DNA of 64,000 bases from CAWCWN01 sp963799245. GTDB taxonomy: Bacteria; Chloroflexota; Ktedonobacteria; Ktedonobacterales; Ktedonobacteraceae. Below the pieces are notes generated by a model. That model was not told where the DNA came from. It searched no databases and saw only the letters and a list, made by a program, of their open reading frames with translations. Of this stretch, positions 34,325-42,445 are shown piece by piece (position 1 is the stretch's first letter; every line of letters starts with the position of its first letter). The stretch spans positions 1,054,001 to 1,118,000 of the forward strand of contig CAWCWN010000003.1 in assembly GCA_963799245.1 (NCBI GenBank), given 5' to 3'. The translations under genes and the position numbers were made by a program.

Positions 34325-35584
34325 TCACAGAATGCTCTTGTTGAGGGTCGCCAGGAATTCCATGTTATTGCTCGTCTTTGACATATGCTGCAGCAATGCC
34401 TCCATCGCCTCCAGTCCGCGCTGGTCGGCCAGGGTGGAGAACATGCGGCGCATGACGACAACAGCACGCAGAGTCTTGTCATCGAGGAGCAGTTCTTCGC
34501 GGCGCGTGCTTGAGAGCGAAATGTCAATGGCAGGGAAGACGCGGCGCTCGGCAAGCTTGCGGTTCAGTACCAGTTCCATATTACCGGTGCCCTTAAATTC
34601 TTCGTAGATGACATCATCCATACGGCTGCCAGTATCAACCAGGGCGGTAGCGATAATCGTCAGGCTCCCTCCCTCTTCTATCTTACGGGCGGCTCCAAAG
34701 AAGCGCTTGGGCGGGAACAATGCGCTCGGGTCCAGGCCGCCAGAAAGCGTGCGCCCGCTGGGCTGGACAGCCAGGTTGTAGGCACGACTCAGGCGAGTAA
34801 TACTATCAAGCAGGACCACTACATCACGTCCACCCTCAACCAGGCGCTTGGCACGCTCAAGTACCATCTCGGCAACACGAGTATGAGCCTCAGTCGGCTC
34901 GTCAAAGGTCGAGCTGATGACCTCGGCGCGCACCGAGCGTTTCATATCTGTAACCTCTTCGGGCCGCTCACCGATCAAGGCAATCATTAAATGAGCGTCA
35001 TTGTAGTTTTCGGTGATAGAGTTGGCTATCGATTTGAGGAGCATGGTCTTACCAGCTTTAGGAGGGGAGACGATCAAACCGCGCTGTCCACGTCCAATAG
35101 GAGCCACCAGGTTGATGATGCGCCCGGAGATATTAGAGGCTTCCGTTTCCAGGTTAAACATCTCACGGGGGAAAATCGGAGTCAAAACATCAAAGTGGGG
35201 GCGCCGTTTGGCGATTTCAGGATCTACGCCATTAATGGCTTCGACGCGTAAGAGACCGTAGTACTTCTCATTGTCCTTGGGGGGGCGCACCTGGCCCGAA
35301 ACCATGTCTCCTGTACGTAAACCGAAACGGCGAATCTGCGACTGCGAGACATAAACATCCATGTTACCCGGCAAGAAACGTTCCTGCCTGAGGAAGCCAA
35401 AGCCATCCTCCACGATTTCCAGTACACCAGCACTAAAAATGTTTCCCTGCTGTTCGGTGTGGGCTTGAAGTAGACGGAAAACGAGGTCTTGTTTCTTGAG
35501 GGTGGTATAACCGGAGAGTTCGAGGTCGCGAGCAATATCGCGTAACTCCGTTATCGTTTTTGTTTCTAACTCAGCGATATTCAC
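34325..35584 (-). CDS. rho: Transcription termination factor Rho
   Basis: This 419-residue protein is Rho. It has an N-terminal helical Rho-N domain (TITELRDIARDLELSGYTTL), a cold-shock-like RNA-binding domain near 50-125 (DGFGFLR), and a RecA-type ATPase. Walker A is PPKAGKTML, Walker B is VVVLLDSITRLSRAYN, and GERPEEVTDM follows. The start codon is GTG with no clear ribosome site, but the N-terminus aligns with the family. It terminates untranslated RNA genome-wide. A 340-base upstream region could hold the autoregulatory leader known for rho in other bacteria. Confidence 0.96.
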   Translation of the reverse strand: MNIAELETKTITELRDIARDLELSGYTTLKKQDLVFRLLQAHTEQQGNIFSAGVLEIVEDGFGFLRQERFLPGNMDVYVSQSQIRRFGLRTGDMVSGQVRPPKDNEKYYGLLRVEAINGVDPEIAKRRPHFDVLTPIFPREMFNLETEASNISGRIINLVAPIGRGQRGLIVSPPKAGKTMLLKSIANSITENYNDAHLMIALIGERPEEVTDMKRSVRAEVISSTFDEPTEAHTRVAEMVLERAKRLVEGGRDVVVLLDSITRLSRAYNLAVQPSGRTLSGGLDPSALFPPKRFFGAARKIEEGGSLTIIATALVDTGSRMDDVIYEEFKGTGNMELVLNRKLAERRVFPAIDISLSSTRREELLLDDKTLRAVVVMRRMFSTLADQRGLEAMEALLQHMSKTSNNMEFLATLNKSIL

Positions 35585-35926
35585 GTTGTGTAGGGCGAAG
35601 CAAATTCTTGGGGAATAACACGCCCATTCTCCTTTCTGCGATGAGCCTAGCGGCTATGGTGGGAAAGTTTCCTTTTGTTCGTCTAAGGTGTATAGGTTCT
35701 TCTCTCTGGGAAAATACCCTGAAGGTCTGCGGCGAGCGACATGTCGACTGGGAAAAGCGAGAGGTGTATCGGCCAATATGCTAGATGACTGCGTACTTAT
35801 GCAACAACATACAAATAGAAGTCAGTGAAACTATTGGATGGTGCAGTACTTACCTCTGGAGCTAGCTTGAATATACCACAGGCACAACCAGATGTCAAGG
35901 AATTTTCGACCAGGCTAATTTAGCAG
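35585..35926. other. Upstream region of rho
   Basis: No gene is seen in these 340 bases between rho and the SprT-like gene. It must contain the rho promoter and leader. The minus strand has pyrimidine-rich stretches but I find no convincing -35/-10 pair by eye. Confidence 0.4.
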
Positions 35927-35960
35927 GCCGTGAAATGTCGACAAGCGTACATTTCACGGC
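35927..35960 (-). terminator. 12-bp hairpin at the end of the SprT-like gene
   Basis: GCCGTGAAATGT (35927-35938) pairs perfectly with ACATTTCACGGC (35949-35960). The hairpin overlaps the last codons and stop of the gene at 35954-36511, so it is placed as a terminator, although a T run is lacking. Confidence 0.5.
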
Positions 35961-36511
35961 TCTGACTTTTGTCGATGACGAGTAGAACGGAAGCTGCCCG
36001 GAATACCAGTCCAGCCAGATCTACGCTCATTATCATAAAATGTAAACCACTGTTTGTCAATCCATGCATCGCTCTGATGGATATATTCTCCTAATCCGCG
36101 CCTCTCAAGTTCCTGGTTGACCACATTATTGGCATGAGGATGCTTAAACTGGCGTGGCAATGGGGAGCCAAAACCATGAGCGTAATGCGTTAACTCATGC
36201 GCAATCGTCGTTATCAGTACACATGCTGGCACCTGCTGGTGTTGCAACAGCGCATTAATACCAATGAACGAGGTAGCATTATCGATCGACAGGCGGATCA
36301 TGCCCAGACGAGTTTTCCAGGGAAAACAATAGGCAATCTGCACGTCATTTACGCAGGGGATATCGAAAAAATACTTTTGCCAGATATGGTTAAGGCAGGC
36401 ATCCAGCTTGCGAGAAACACTTAAGGCGTCTGTATAATCTATCTTCTCTTGCGCTACAACAGCCAATCCCATGCTGAACTCAGGCTCCTTTATGGTAATG
36501 CCCATAGTCAT
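35954..36511 (-). CDS. SprT-like zinc metallopeptidase-fold protein
   Basis: The 185-residue protein has the zinc motif HELTHYAHG near residue 106, preceded by VLITTIAHELT as in SprT-like proteins. A later His/Asp-rich part (FKHPHANNVVNQELERRG) could give the third ligand. SprT-like proteins may be proteases acting on DNA-bound or damaged proteins, but bacterial members are poorly known. The N-terminus (MTMGITIKEPEF) lacks a clear ribosome site, so the start is uncertain. It stands alone. Confidence 0.65.
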   Translation of the reverse strand: MTMGITIKEPEFSMGLAVVAQEKIDYTDALSVSRKLDACLNHIWQKYFFDIPCVNDVQIAYCFPWKTRLGMIRLSIDNATSFIGINALLQHQQVPACVLITTIAHELTHYAHGFGSPLPRQFKHPHANNVVNQELERRGLGEYIHQSDAWIDKQWFTFYDNERRSGWTGIPGSFRSTRHRQKSEP

Positions 36512-36541
36512 TCAGATGGCGCTCAGTCCCTTTTACCTGTC

Positions 36542-36690
36542 CCCAGGCAGACTTGACGCTTTTCATCACCAATTTGACCACCTCTTTCCTGCCTTTTGGG
36601 CAGGATGAGGTGCACCGGGCAGGATGTGTCCTCCACTCAAGCTGGCACCCTGCCTGGAAGGCAAATAATAAGCGTCTTTCTCATCTGAAT
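36542..36690. repeat. Intergenic dispersed-repeat material
   Basis: It contains a 7-bp hairpin (TCCTGCC / GGCAGGA) around 36586-36604. The 27-base core 36646-36672 matches 24 of 27 bases at 51108-51134. The end TTTCTCATCTGAAT (36677-36690) is also present at 19755-19768. No gene is supported from 36512 to 36927. Confidence 0.5.
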
Positions 36691-36927
36691 GTAAGGGAAA
36701 ATAAGTTCTTTGTGCCTTCAGTATAGCAGCACCCTTGTTAGACAGCCGTCAATGCGGCACACCTCGCTGCTCGAGCTTCGTCACAGCGCGTGGCCGTTGC
36801 CCAGGCGGGCTGCCCCTTCTTCCTTCCTGCGCCTCTTGCTTGCCAGGTTTACAGGTGGCCACCCGTCATCAGAATACCCAGTTGCTCCTCGCCAGGCGCA
36901 CGGGTCGATCCTGCATAAAGTCGCAAC

Positions 36928-36968
36928 AACAAAAAAGTGCCGCGTAGAGTACGCGGCACTTTTTTGTT
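36928..36968 (-). terminator. Strong intrinsic terminator of the NYN gene
   Basis: A 19-bp perfect stem with GC core GTGCCGCGTA / TACGCGGCAC and flanking A6/T6 runs encloses the loop GAG. It ends 11 bases beyond the stop of the NYN-domain gene and would also work in the other direction. Confidence 0.92.
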
Positions 36969-36979
36969 TACTCTTCCAT

Positions 36980-39163
36980 TTACACGCGAATCTCTTCGAG
37001 CATGCCCAGGTTGATAAACAGGTCACAGCTCTGGCGCAGGGTTGCAGACATCGCTTCGTCAAACGCGGCGACCTCGACGCGCACTCCATGATCGGAGCAG
37101 TAGTCGAGCATTGGCATAAAGTCACTATCGCCGCTGACCAGCACAATGCAGTCAACAGCTTTGCCATCTACCAGGCGCACAACATCCATGCACAGGTCAA
37201 GGTCGAGGTCGGCCTTCTTCGCGCCACTGGAGAACGTCTTGTAGTTCTTTGTCGTGATGCGATAGCCGAGCCCCTTGACAGCCTGCAGGAACATCTGCTC
37301 ATCACCCGGCTGCGGGCTGGTCGGGCAGTAAGCATGTGCCCGTACAAGGCGGCGGTTGCCCCGCAAGAAGTCCAGTAGTTTGCCAAAGTCTACCGTCAAA
37401 CGCAGCGTACGCGCCGAGTAGAGCAAATTGGCCACATCCACAAAGACGCCCACACGCTCTGTTGAAGGGAAAGGCGGCATTGAAACCGAGACGTTGGTCG
37501 GGCTCTGATTGGCGCGACGCAGCTCGGAAACCATGCGATCCGTCTGCGTCTGAATCGCCTGCGCAACAATGTTGGCAAGCTGATGAACTGAGGCCGATGT
37601 GGCCTCGGTCGTACGCACAGGATATGCCGGAGCCCGCTGCACATCAGTACGCAGCGAGCGCACATTCTGCGCTGCCATACTACCGCGCGCGGGCGAGGGG
37701 TCAGGCCCCATAAACGGGCTGTCTTCATCATTGCCCTGGCTCATCTGCTTGACGGTAAAGCCCGAGGTGATGGAATATTGGCTCGGCGCCGGCGCAGAGT
37801 TGGCCGCGGGCGTACGTGGCATGCTGACAGCCGGCGTTGGCGTCGGCGCGGGAACCGCCGCTGCCTGCGGCGTCTCCGGCGTTATAGCCTTCCCCGCCGG
37901 GGTAGCAGCGCCGGGAGCCGTTGCAGGCGGGCTCCCGGTATGGCGCCGCCTGCGGCGCCGCGTGTTGGCCTTCTGGAGCTCCGCGTATTCCAGAGGCGGC
38001 AGATCTTCTGGACCTGCCTCTTCTTCTACCTGGGTCGTCGCAACCTCCTGTGCTTGAGAAGCGGACTCGGCAACAGCAGGCTCAGGAGTCGCGGCGGCAG
38101 GCTGGGCAGCCTGCTCTTTACCGCGCTGGCGATCCTGGCTATGACGTTTGCGACGCTCATTCTCCGTGGTTGTAGGAGTTACGGGCGCAACCGCTGCCGG
38201 CGCCGCGCTGACCTCAGCAGCCGGGCCCTTTGAGGCGCTCTTCTCGGCGACGTCTATACTACTCGCCCCGGATCTTGCCGCTGGCTGGGCCTGTGCTTCC
38301 TTCTCAGCTGTAGCCCCCTGGCCATTTATGGCATGTCCATTTTCAGTACTGCTAGCGCGGGTCGCTGCCTCCTTACTCTCCTCCGGGCGAGCGGTCGCTG
38401 GCGCTGTTGAAGCCCCTGCCGCCGGGCGATCAAAACGATAGCGCCGGGCCGGGCGCTGCGGCTCTGGGACGGCTGGCTCTACCTTCGTTTCAGTTTCCGC
38501 TGGCTCTTTCCCCAGCTCCGCCGCCAGCTCCTCCCGCTGCCGCGCACTGGCATGTCGCGGCATGCGCAAACGGGAAGCCGGGCGCAAAAGCGGCGACACA
38601 GGACGCTCCGCTTGAGGGGTAGCAGCAGCTTGCCGCTCGGGGTTTTCAGGCGTAACCTGGGTCTCTTGCGCAGTTACAGGCTCAAGCGCCAGGAGTTCCT
38701 CTGACGGGGAGAGCACGGCTGCAGCCGCCGTTTCCTCATTCAGCGTTGCTGGAGCCTGAGTCTGGTATGCCTGCAAAGAAGAACTAAAGCGGGCTTCGGC
38801 TTGACGAAATTCTTCAATAAAATCAGTAAAAGGCCGCACTTCTTCCTCTGTTTCAAAGGCGCCCGCCATGGTTGCTTCTTGAGCAGGGGAAGGTGTAGCA
38901 ATGTGTGCAGCGGCCTCGCGTGCAGTTGCATTTAGCGGTACTTCAGCGGCTGGCGTTCCGTCTTCGTACGGGGCCTGCTGTGTCTCCCGGGTCCCCGGGT
39001 TTTCCGGAGTCTCTCCATCAGACTTGGATGGCTGTTCACCCTCCGCAGAAGTCTCATGTAGAGGATCCGTAGATGCTGCTTCCTGCATTTCGACGGCAGG
39101 AAGATGCTTCACGACGATTTCTTCAACGTCGCTATGCTCAGAATGCGTATTGTGTGTTGTCAC
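36980..39163 (-). CDS. NYN-domain (PIN-like) protein with long disordered N-terminus
   Basis: About 560 N-terminal residues are low-complexity Ala/Pro/Glu-rich with basic patches (RRYRFDRPA, RRRRRRHTG) that suggest RNA contact. The C-terminal ~150 residues are an NYN/LabA-type PIN-like domain. Its acidic residues lie in RVGVFVDVANLLYSA, KKADLDLDLCMDVV and VLVSGDSDFMPML, the usual metal-binding nuclease set. RNA processing or decay is likely. The GTG at 39163 follows a TGGAGA ribosome site. A 727-residue length is unusual, as typical NYN proteins are 150-300. A strong terminator follows. Confidence 0.82.
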   Translation of the reverse strand: MTTHNTHSEHSDVEEIVVKHLPAVEMQEAASTDPLHETSAEGEQPSKSDGETPENPGTRETQQAPYEDGTPAAEVPLNATAREAAAHIATPSPAQEATMAGAFETEEEVRPFTDFIEEFRQAEARFSSSLQAYQTQAPATLNEETAAAAVLSPSEELLALEPVTAQETQVTPENPERQAAATPQAERPVSPLLRPASRLRMPRHASARQREELAAELGKEPAETETKVEPAVPEPQRPARRYRFDRPAAGASTAPATARPEESKEAATRASSTENGHAINGQGATAEKEAQAQPAARSGASSIDVAEKSASKGPAAEVSAAPAAVAPVTPTTTENERRKRHSQDRQRGKEQAAQPAAATPEPAVAESASQAQEVATTQVEEEAGPEDLPPLEYAELQKANTRRRRRRHTGSPPATAPGAATPAGKAITPETPQAAAVPAPTPTPAVSMPRTPAANSAPAPSQYSITSGFTVKQMSQGNDEDSPFMGPDPSPARGSMAAQNVRSLRTDVQRAPAYPVRTTEATSASVHQLANIVAQAIQTQTDRMVSELRRANQSPTNVSVSMPPFPSTERVGVFVDVANLLYSARTLRLTVDFGKLLDFLRGNRRLVRAHAYCPTSPQPGDEQMFLQAVKGLGYRITTKNYKTFSSGAKKADLDLDLCMDVVRLVDGKAVDCIVLVSGDSDFMPMLDYCSDHGVRVEVAAFDEAMSATLRQSCDLFINLGMLEEIRV

Positions 39164-39451
39164 TAAGATCTCCAGTCACAGTATCGCGGACCGGAGCGCA
39201 GGTGTTTGCCACAGAGAATGTTCGACTGAAGATGGTTAGAGTCTCTACCTACCTTATCCTCGGGCTTATTTCTTCTACTACGCTACAAATATTGTGTATG
39301 ACCCGGTCCGACCTTCTTTGTCTATGCCGTTATCTTCACTTTGATGCACACCATTATTAAACGGCGGAACACTGGTGGGCACAGAGAGAAAGCAGGCTAG
39401 TGTAGTCTCATTACCTCGCTCGTCCCCACTATAGTTATTGGCGCATGGCGA

Positions 39452-40135
39452 TTATCTGCACTCGTATCTTTCCTGAGGGCAAGCACATCGTGGAGAAGCT
39501 TTGCTGCCTTGACTCAGTTGTACGTGCGGCTTTGTGATGTGTCGAACATAGACAATACGCTCTATAGCCGTCGCCTGCGATAAAATCGCAAGCAGGGTAA
39601 CAGCCCAGATACTCGTACCAGACAAAAGTCCGATAGCCAGTATAACGACACGTTCAGGGCGAGCAAGCAATCCAGTTTTGCACTCTAACCCCAGCCCTTC
39701 GGCGCGAGCCTTTGTATAGCTTACCATCAACGAGCCGACCATAGCTATAAAATGAGTACGATCATCCAGATTTGCTCGTGCGCAAATGGCCAGTAATGTC
39801 ACGTAGACCTGGTCGCTGCAGTGCATACACGAGCAATCCCAACAGGATAATACTTTCCGAATAGCGGTCAAGCGTCGAGTCGAAAAAGCACCAAAGGTTG
39901 TGGCGGTGTTATTCACGCGCGCCATCGCCCCATCAAACATGTCAAAAATTCCAGCAAACAGCACCAGCAAACCTCCGGCCACCAGATGCCCTGCAGCAAT
40001 CACTACGGCTGTCATTACACTAAGCAGCAATCCTACTACGGTCAACGTATTTGGAGTGACACCTAGCTGGGCAAACGGTTTGATCAGCAGAGCGACTAAA
40101 ATGCTGGCTCGTTGCTGTATGCGTCTGCTAAACAT
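39452..40135 (-). pseudogene. CDP-alcohol phosphatidyltransferase with two compensating frameshifts
   Basis: The N-terminal half has LGVTPNTLTVVGLLLS and FDGAMARVNNTATTFGAF, the start of the D-G-x2-A-R-x8-G-x3-D-x3-D catalytic motif for phospholipid head-group transfer. After GAF the frame slips at a T run (39883-39887). One more T would give FFDSTLDRYSESIILLGLLV, which completes the motif. The original frame returns near 39810-39835, and the rest (SLMVSYTKARAEG) is again family-like. As written, about 25 residues including two catalytic Asp are scrambled. Decay or sequencing indels are both possible. An upstream GTG start at 40183 exists. Confidence 0.7.
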
Positions 40136-40226
40136 ATCTGCTATTGTATCATACTTGGCCGCTTTAGGACTAGCCCTCCGCACTCAGGCTATGACATTCC
40201 AGGGTTCTAGGCTATCAGCGCCCAGG

Positions 40227-41039
40227 CTACTGGGCTACACATTTTGCCGTTTGTTGCTCATATAGTGGCGCGCCAGGCGCAGGTAGTCGTATTACTCCCC
40301 AAAGCTTCCCACCCGGGGCGCTCAGGCGTAATTCAATAGTCCTGCGCACATCCTCCGCACTTTTACCCTCGAACCAGGTACGCCCCCGGCCAATCGCTCC
40401 CAGGGTATGAGCATCACTACTGCCAATCTCTGACCAGCCATATGCTTCCCGATTGACACGCATGGCAACACGATTTGCGCCAATACCACAAAAACTGGCA
40501 TTCCATGTCTCAATGCCATCAAGCCACACTGCTCTCGCGGCAAAAATGCGATCTAACGCCTCACGCTGGCAACTATGGCGAAAGAAGGGATGATGGATGA
40601 GCCACAAGCGCCAGTCCACCCTGCTCATGTACAAGATCAATCGACCGCTCAATACTCAGGCCCGGCTGAATACGCTTCTCGATATAGAGGGCCAGCATAT
40701 GGCCTTCCCTGGTGCTGATCTCCTCACCAACAATCACGTCAAAACGGTAGGCGCCCTTCGCCCATAGATCACGCATGCGCAGCGATCCCTCAATCACGTC
40801 ATGATCGGTCAAAGCGATCACATCTAGATCCGTATTATGCTGCACATGATGCAGAATTTGCGCGATACCTGCGACAGGCCATCACTATATGTACTATGCA
40901 TATGCAGGTCGGCCTTACCTAACTTACCCGCAAAATGCGCCTGGCGCTGAGTCATCTGCCTGCGTTTGTCCAGCATCGCAGTCCCAGCACAGGCGCTTTC
41001 ACTCGTGCCTGTCGCTACATTGGATTTGCTCGTAACCAT
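40227..41039 (-). pseudogene. PHP-domain phosphoesterase broken by two frame disruptions
   Basis: Three reading frames in order make one PHP protein: KADLHMHSTYSDG (metal motif) first, then LDVIALTDHDVIEGSLRM with VHEQGGLALVAHP, then FFRHSCQREALDRI and WSEIGSSDAHTLGAIG. The first break (about 40858-40870) is a single-base change of frame. The second (about 40588-40602) looks like a 7-base tandem duplication within GGATGATGGATGAG. AAGGAG before the ATG at 41039 shows the original start. PHP proteins of this type hydrolyse phosphoesters. It lies 43 bases or so upstream of the broken CDP-alcohol transferase, in one former operon. Confidence 0.75.
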
Positions 41040-41270
41040 GCCACTCCTTATCGATCGATCGACAATGCTTTGCTGCTAGCATACGGGATAACGCTCTGCT
41101 CCCCGTGCTTCAGGAATATATAGCCTGCCTCTCCTCCAACACTACCATAATAAAGTTAAGAATTAGACTTAAGGCCGTGTAAAGGTTTGTTAAACGCTCC
41201 TTTTGCCTTGTTTGCACCATGCTTTGTTTGCACCGCCGCCTCCTACCTGGTGCCAGAAGTAGCCCACCAG

Positions 41271-41615
41271 CTAATCCTCCGTCACGGCCTCTTGCTCGTT
41301 AAGCGCTCCGCCTGAGGGCAATGAATCCAGCTGTATAGCAGGATCAACCAGCGTTCCCAGGCTCTGTAAACACTGCTGGTAACGGGAGTCATCAAGGGAA
41401 CAGTAGACCTGGCGCCCGACACGACGAGTATGCACCAGGCCCGCACGCCGCAGCTTACGCAGGTGCCATGAGGCCAGCGGCTGACTCAAATCTAACATAT
41501 CCGTCAGCACGGTAATGGTAATCTCACCCTGATGCGCAAGATGATAGACGATCGCCAGGCGCGCTACGTCCGCCAGAGCCTTGATCATAATTTTAAGATC
41601 GCGCCAGTCATTCAT
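41271..41615 (-). CDS. ArsR-family winged-helix regulator
   Basis: The 114-residue protein has the ArsR-type helix-turn-helix: IKALADVARLAIVYHLAH, then MLDLSQPLASWHLRKLRRAG as the recognition region, and the wing VHTRRVGRQVYCSL. The usual metal-binding CxC pair in helix 3 is absent, so it may not sense metals. It likely binds as a dimer to repress nearby or unlinked genes. Its neighbours (PHP gene behind, tRNA-Lys ahead) do not reveal a target. No strong ribosome site precedes the ATG. Confidence 0.85.
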   Translation of the reverse strand: MNDWRDLKIMIKALADVARLAIVYHLAHQGEITITVLTDMLDLSQPLASWHLRKLRRAGLVHTRRVGRQVYCSLDDSRYQQCLQSLGTLVDPAIQLDSLPSGGALNEQEAVTED

Positions 41616-41785
41616 TTTTCATTCTGCCAGAAGAGATGAGTCATATAAACAAACATTTCATAAAACTTTGTCTATATATTACTTGATTGAGCGCCTAAAT
41701 ACAAGCTGTTGGGAAAAAAGGGTAAGCCGCGAAATGGATAGAAGCTGTAAAAAACTCCTCTTGATATAAAAGAGGAGGCTAATAG

Positions 41786-41857
41786 TGGGTGACCAGGGAG
41801 TCGAACCCTGAACCTAGCGATTAAGAGTCGCTTGCTCTGCCATTGAGCTAGTCACCC
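41786..41857 (-). tRNA. tRNA-Lys (CTT anticodon)
   Basis: Complete cloverleaf on the minus strand: acceptor GGGTGAC / GTCACCC, D stem GCTC / GAGC, anticodon loop CTCTTAA, and T arm CAGGGTTCGACTCCCTG. CCA is not encoded. It complements the TTT tRNA-Lys at 29549. Confidence 0.95.
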
Positions 41858-41999
41858 GTAATGGCACAGAGATAATAGCATAATTCATCCTGCCGGTCAA
41901 GCAGTTTTACGCGCTATAACTGGAGGTCTGAGACTTTTTGCCGCTCTTTACAGTTTGTAGTTGCGCGCCCAGCGTATATTTTTCGCCTGCCCGTTCCTG

Positions 42000-42032
42000 G
42001 TTGGAACTAGCCTCAGTGAGGCTAGTTCCAAC
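42000..42032. repeat. 33-base palindrome
   Basis: Two 16-base arms (left GTTGGAACTAGCCTCA) are perfect complements around a single G. It lies in the gap between tRNA-Lys and the tRNA-Met pair. There is no T run, so terminator function is uncertain. Confidence 0.55.
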
Positions 42033-42161
42033 GGCATCGACTGGAATGAGGTACACCCTGTCAAGCTACTCCACGTATACCGGTCAGCCTGTCCGCGGTA
42101 GTGGCGCCAGCCCGTTTTGCACTGGAAGGAATGTCGCTGATGTTACACAAGATTAGAGCGC

Positions 42162-42201
42162 ACAAAACCCCTGGCTCTCTCGAAGAAGCCAGGGGTTTTG
42201 T
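42162..42201 (-). terminator. Terminator after the tRNA-Met pair
   Basis: ACAAAACCCCTGGCT (42162-42176) pairs with AGCCAGGGGTTTTGT (42187-42201) over 15 bases. It begins 4 bases beyond the 3' end of the first tRNA-Met on the minus strand and ends with a TTTTGT run. Confidence 0.8.
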
Positions 42202-42204
42202 AAG

Positions 42205-42277
42205 TAGCGGGAACAGGATTTGAACCTGCGACCTCCGGGTTATGAGCCCGACGAGCTAACCACTGCTCTATCCCGCG
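42205..42277 (-). tRNA. tRNA-Met (CAT), initiator type
   Basis: Cloverleaf with acceptor CGCGGGA / TCCCGC, anticodon loop CTCATAA on a GGG/CCC stem end, and an A11:T24 pair in the D stem. These are initiator tRNA marks. Position 1 is C and position 72 is T, so the end pair is open, as needed for formylation, but with C-U rather than the usual C-A. CCA is not encoded. Confidence 0.88.
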
Positions 42278-42304
42278 TCGTTGGAAAATGCGAATGACAC
42301 ATGG

Positions 42305-42377
42305 TAGCGGGGGGAGGATTCGAACCTCCGACCTTTGGGTTATGAGCCCAACGAGCTAACCACTGCTCCACCCCGCG
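42305..42377 (-). tRNA. tRNA-Met (CAT), second initiator-type copy
   Basis: It has the same architecture as the copy 27 bases away: CGCGGGG acceptor, GGG/CCC anticodon stem end, A11:T24 and an open C1-T72 end. It differs in the T arm (GGAGG TTCGAAT CCTCC) and part of the anticodon stem. The two are diverged tandem copies and probably share one transcript ending at 42162. Confidence 0.88.
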
Positions 42378-42445
42378 TCACTTTTAGCTCCCTTAGCATA
42401 CTACAAAGTCTGTGCCATGTCAACCAGGACTTCCTGTCCTGGATG

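Noticed and set aside
36710..37378. 222-codon frame opposite the end of the NYN gene
   Set aside because: It contains the terminator hairpin and is antisense to the conserved NYN domain.
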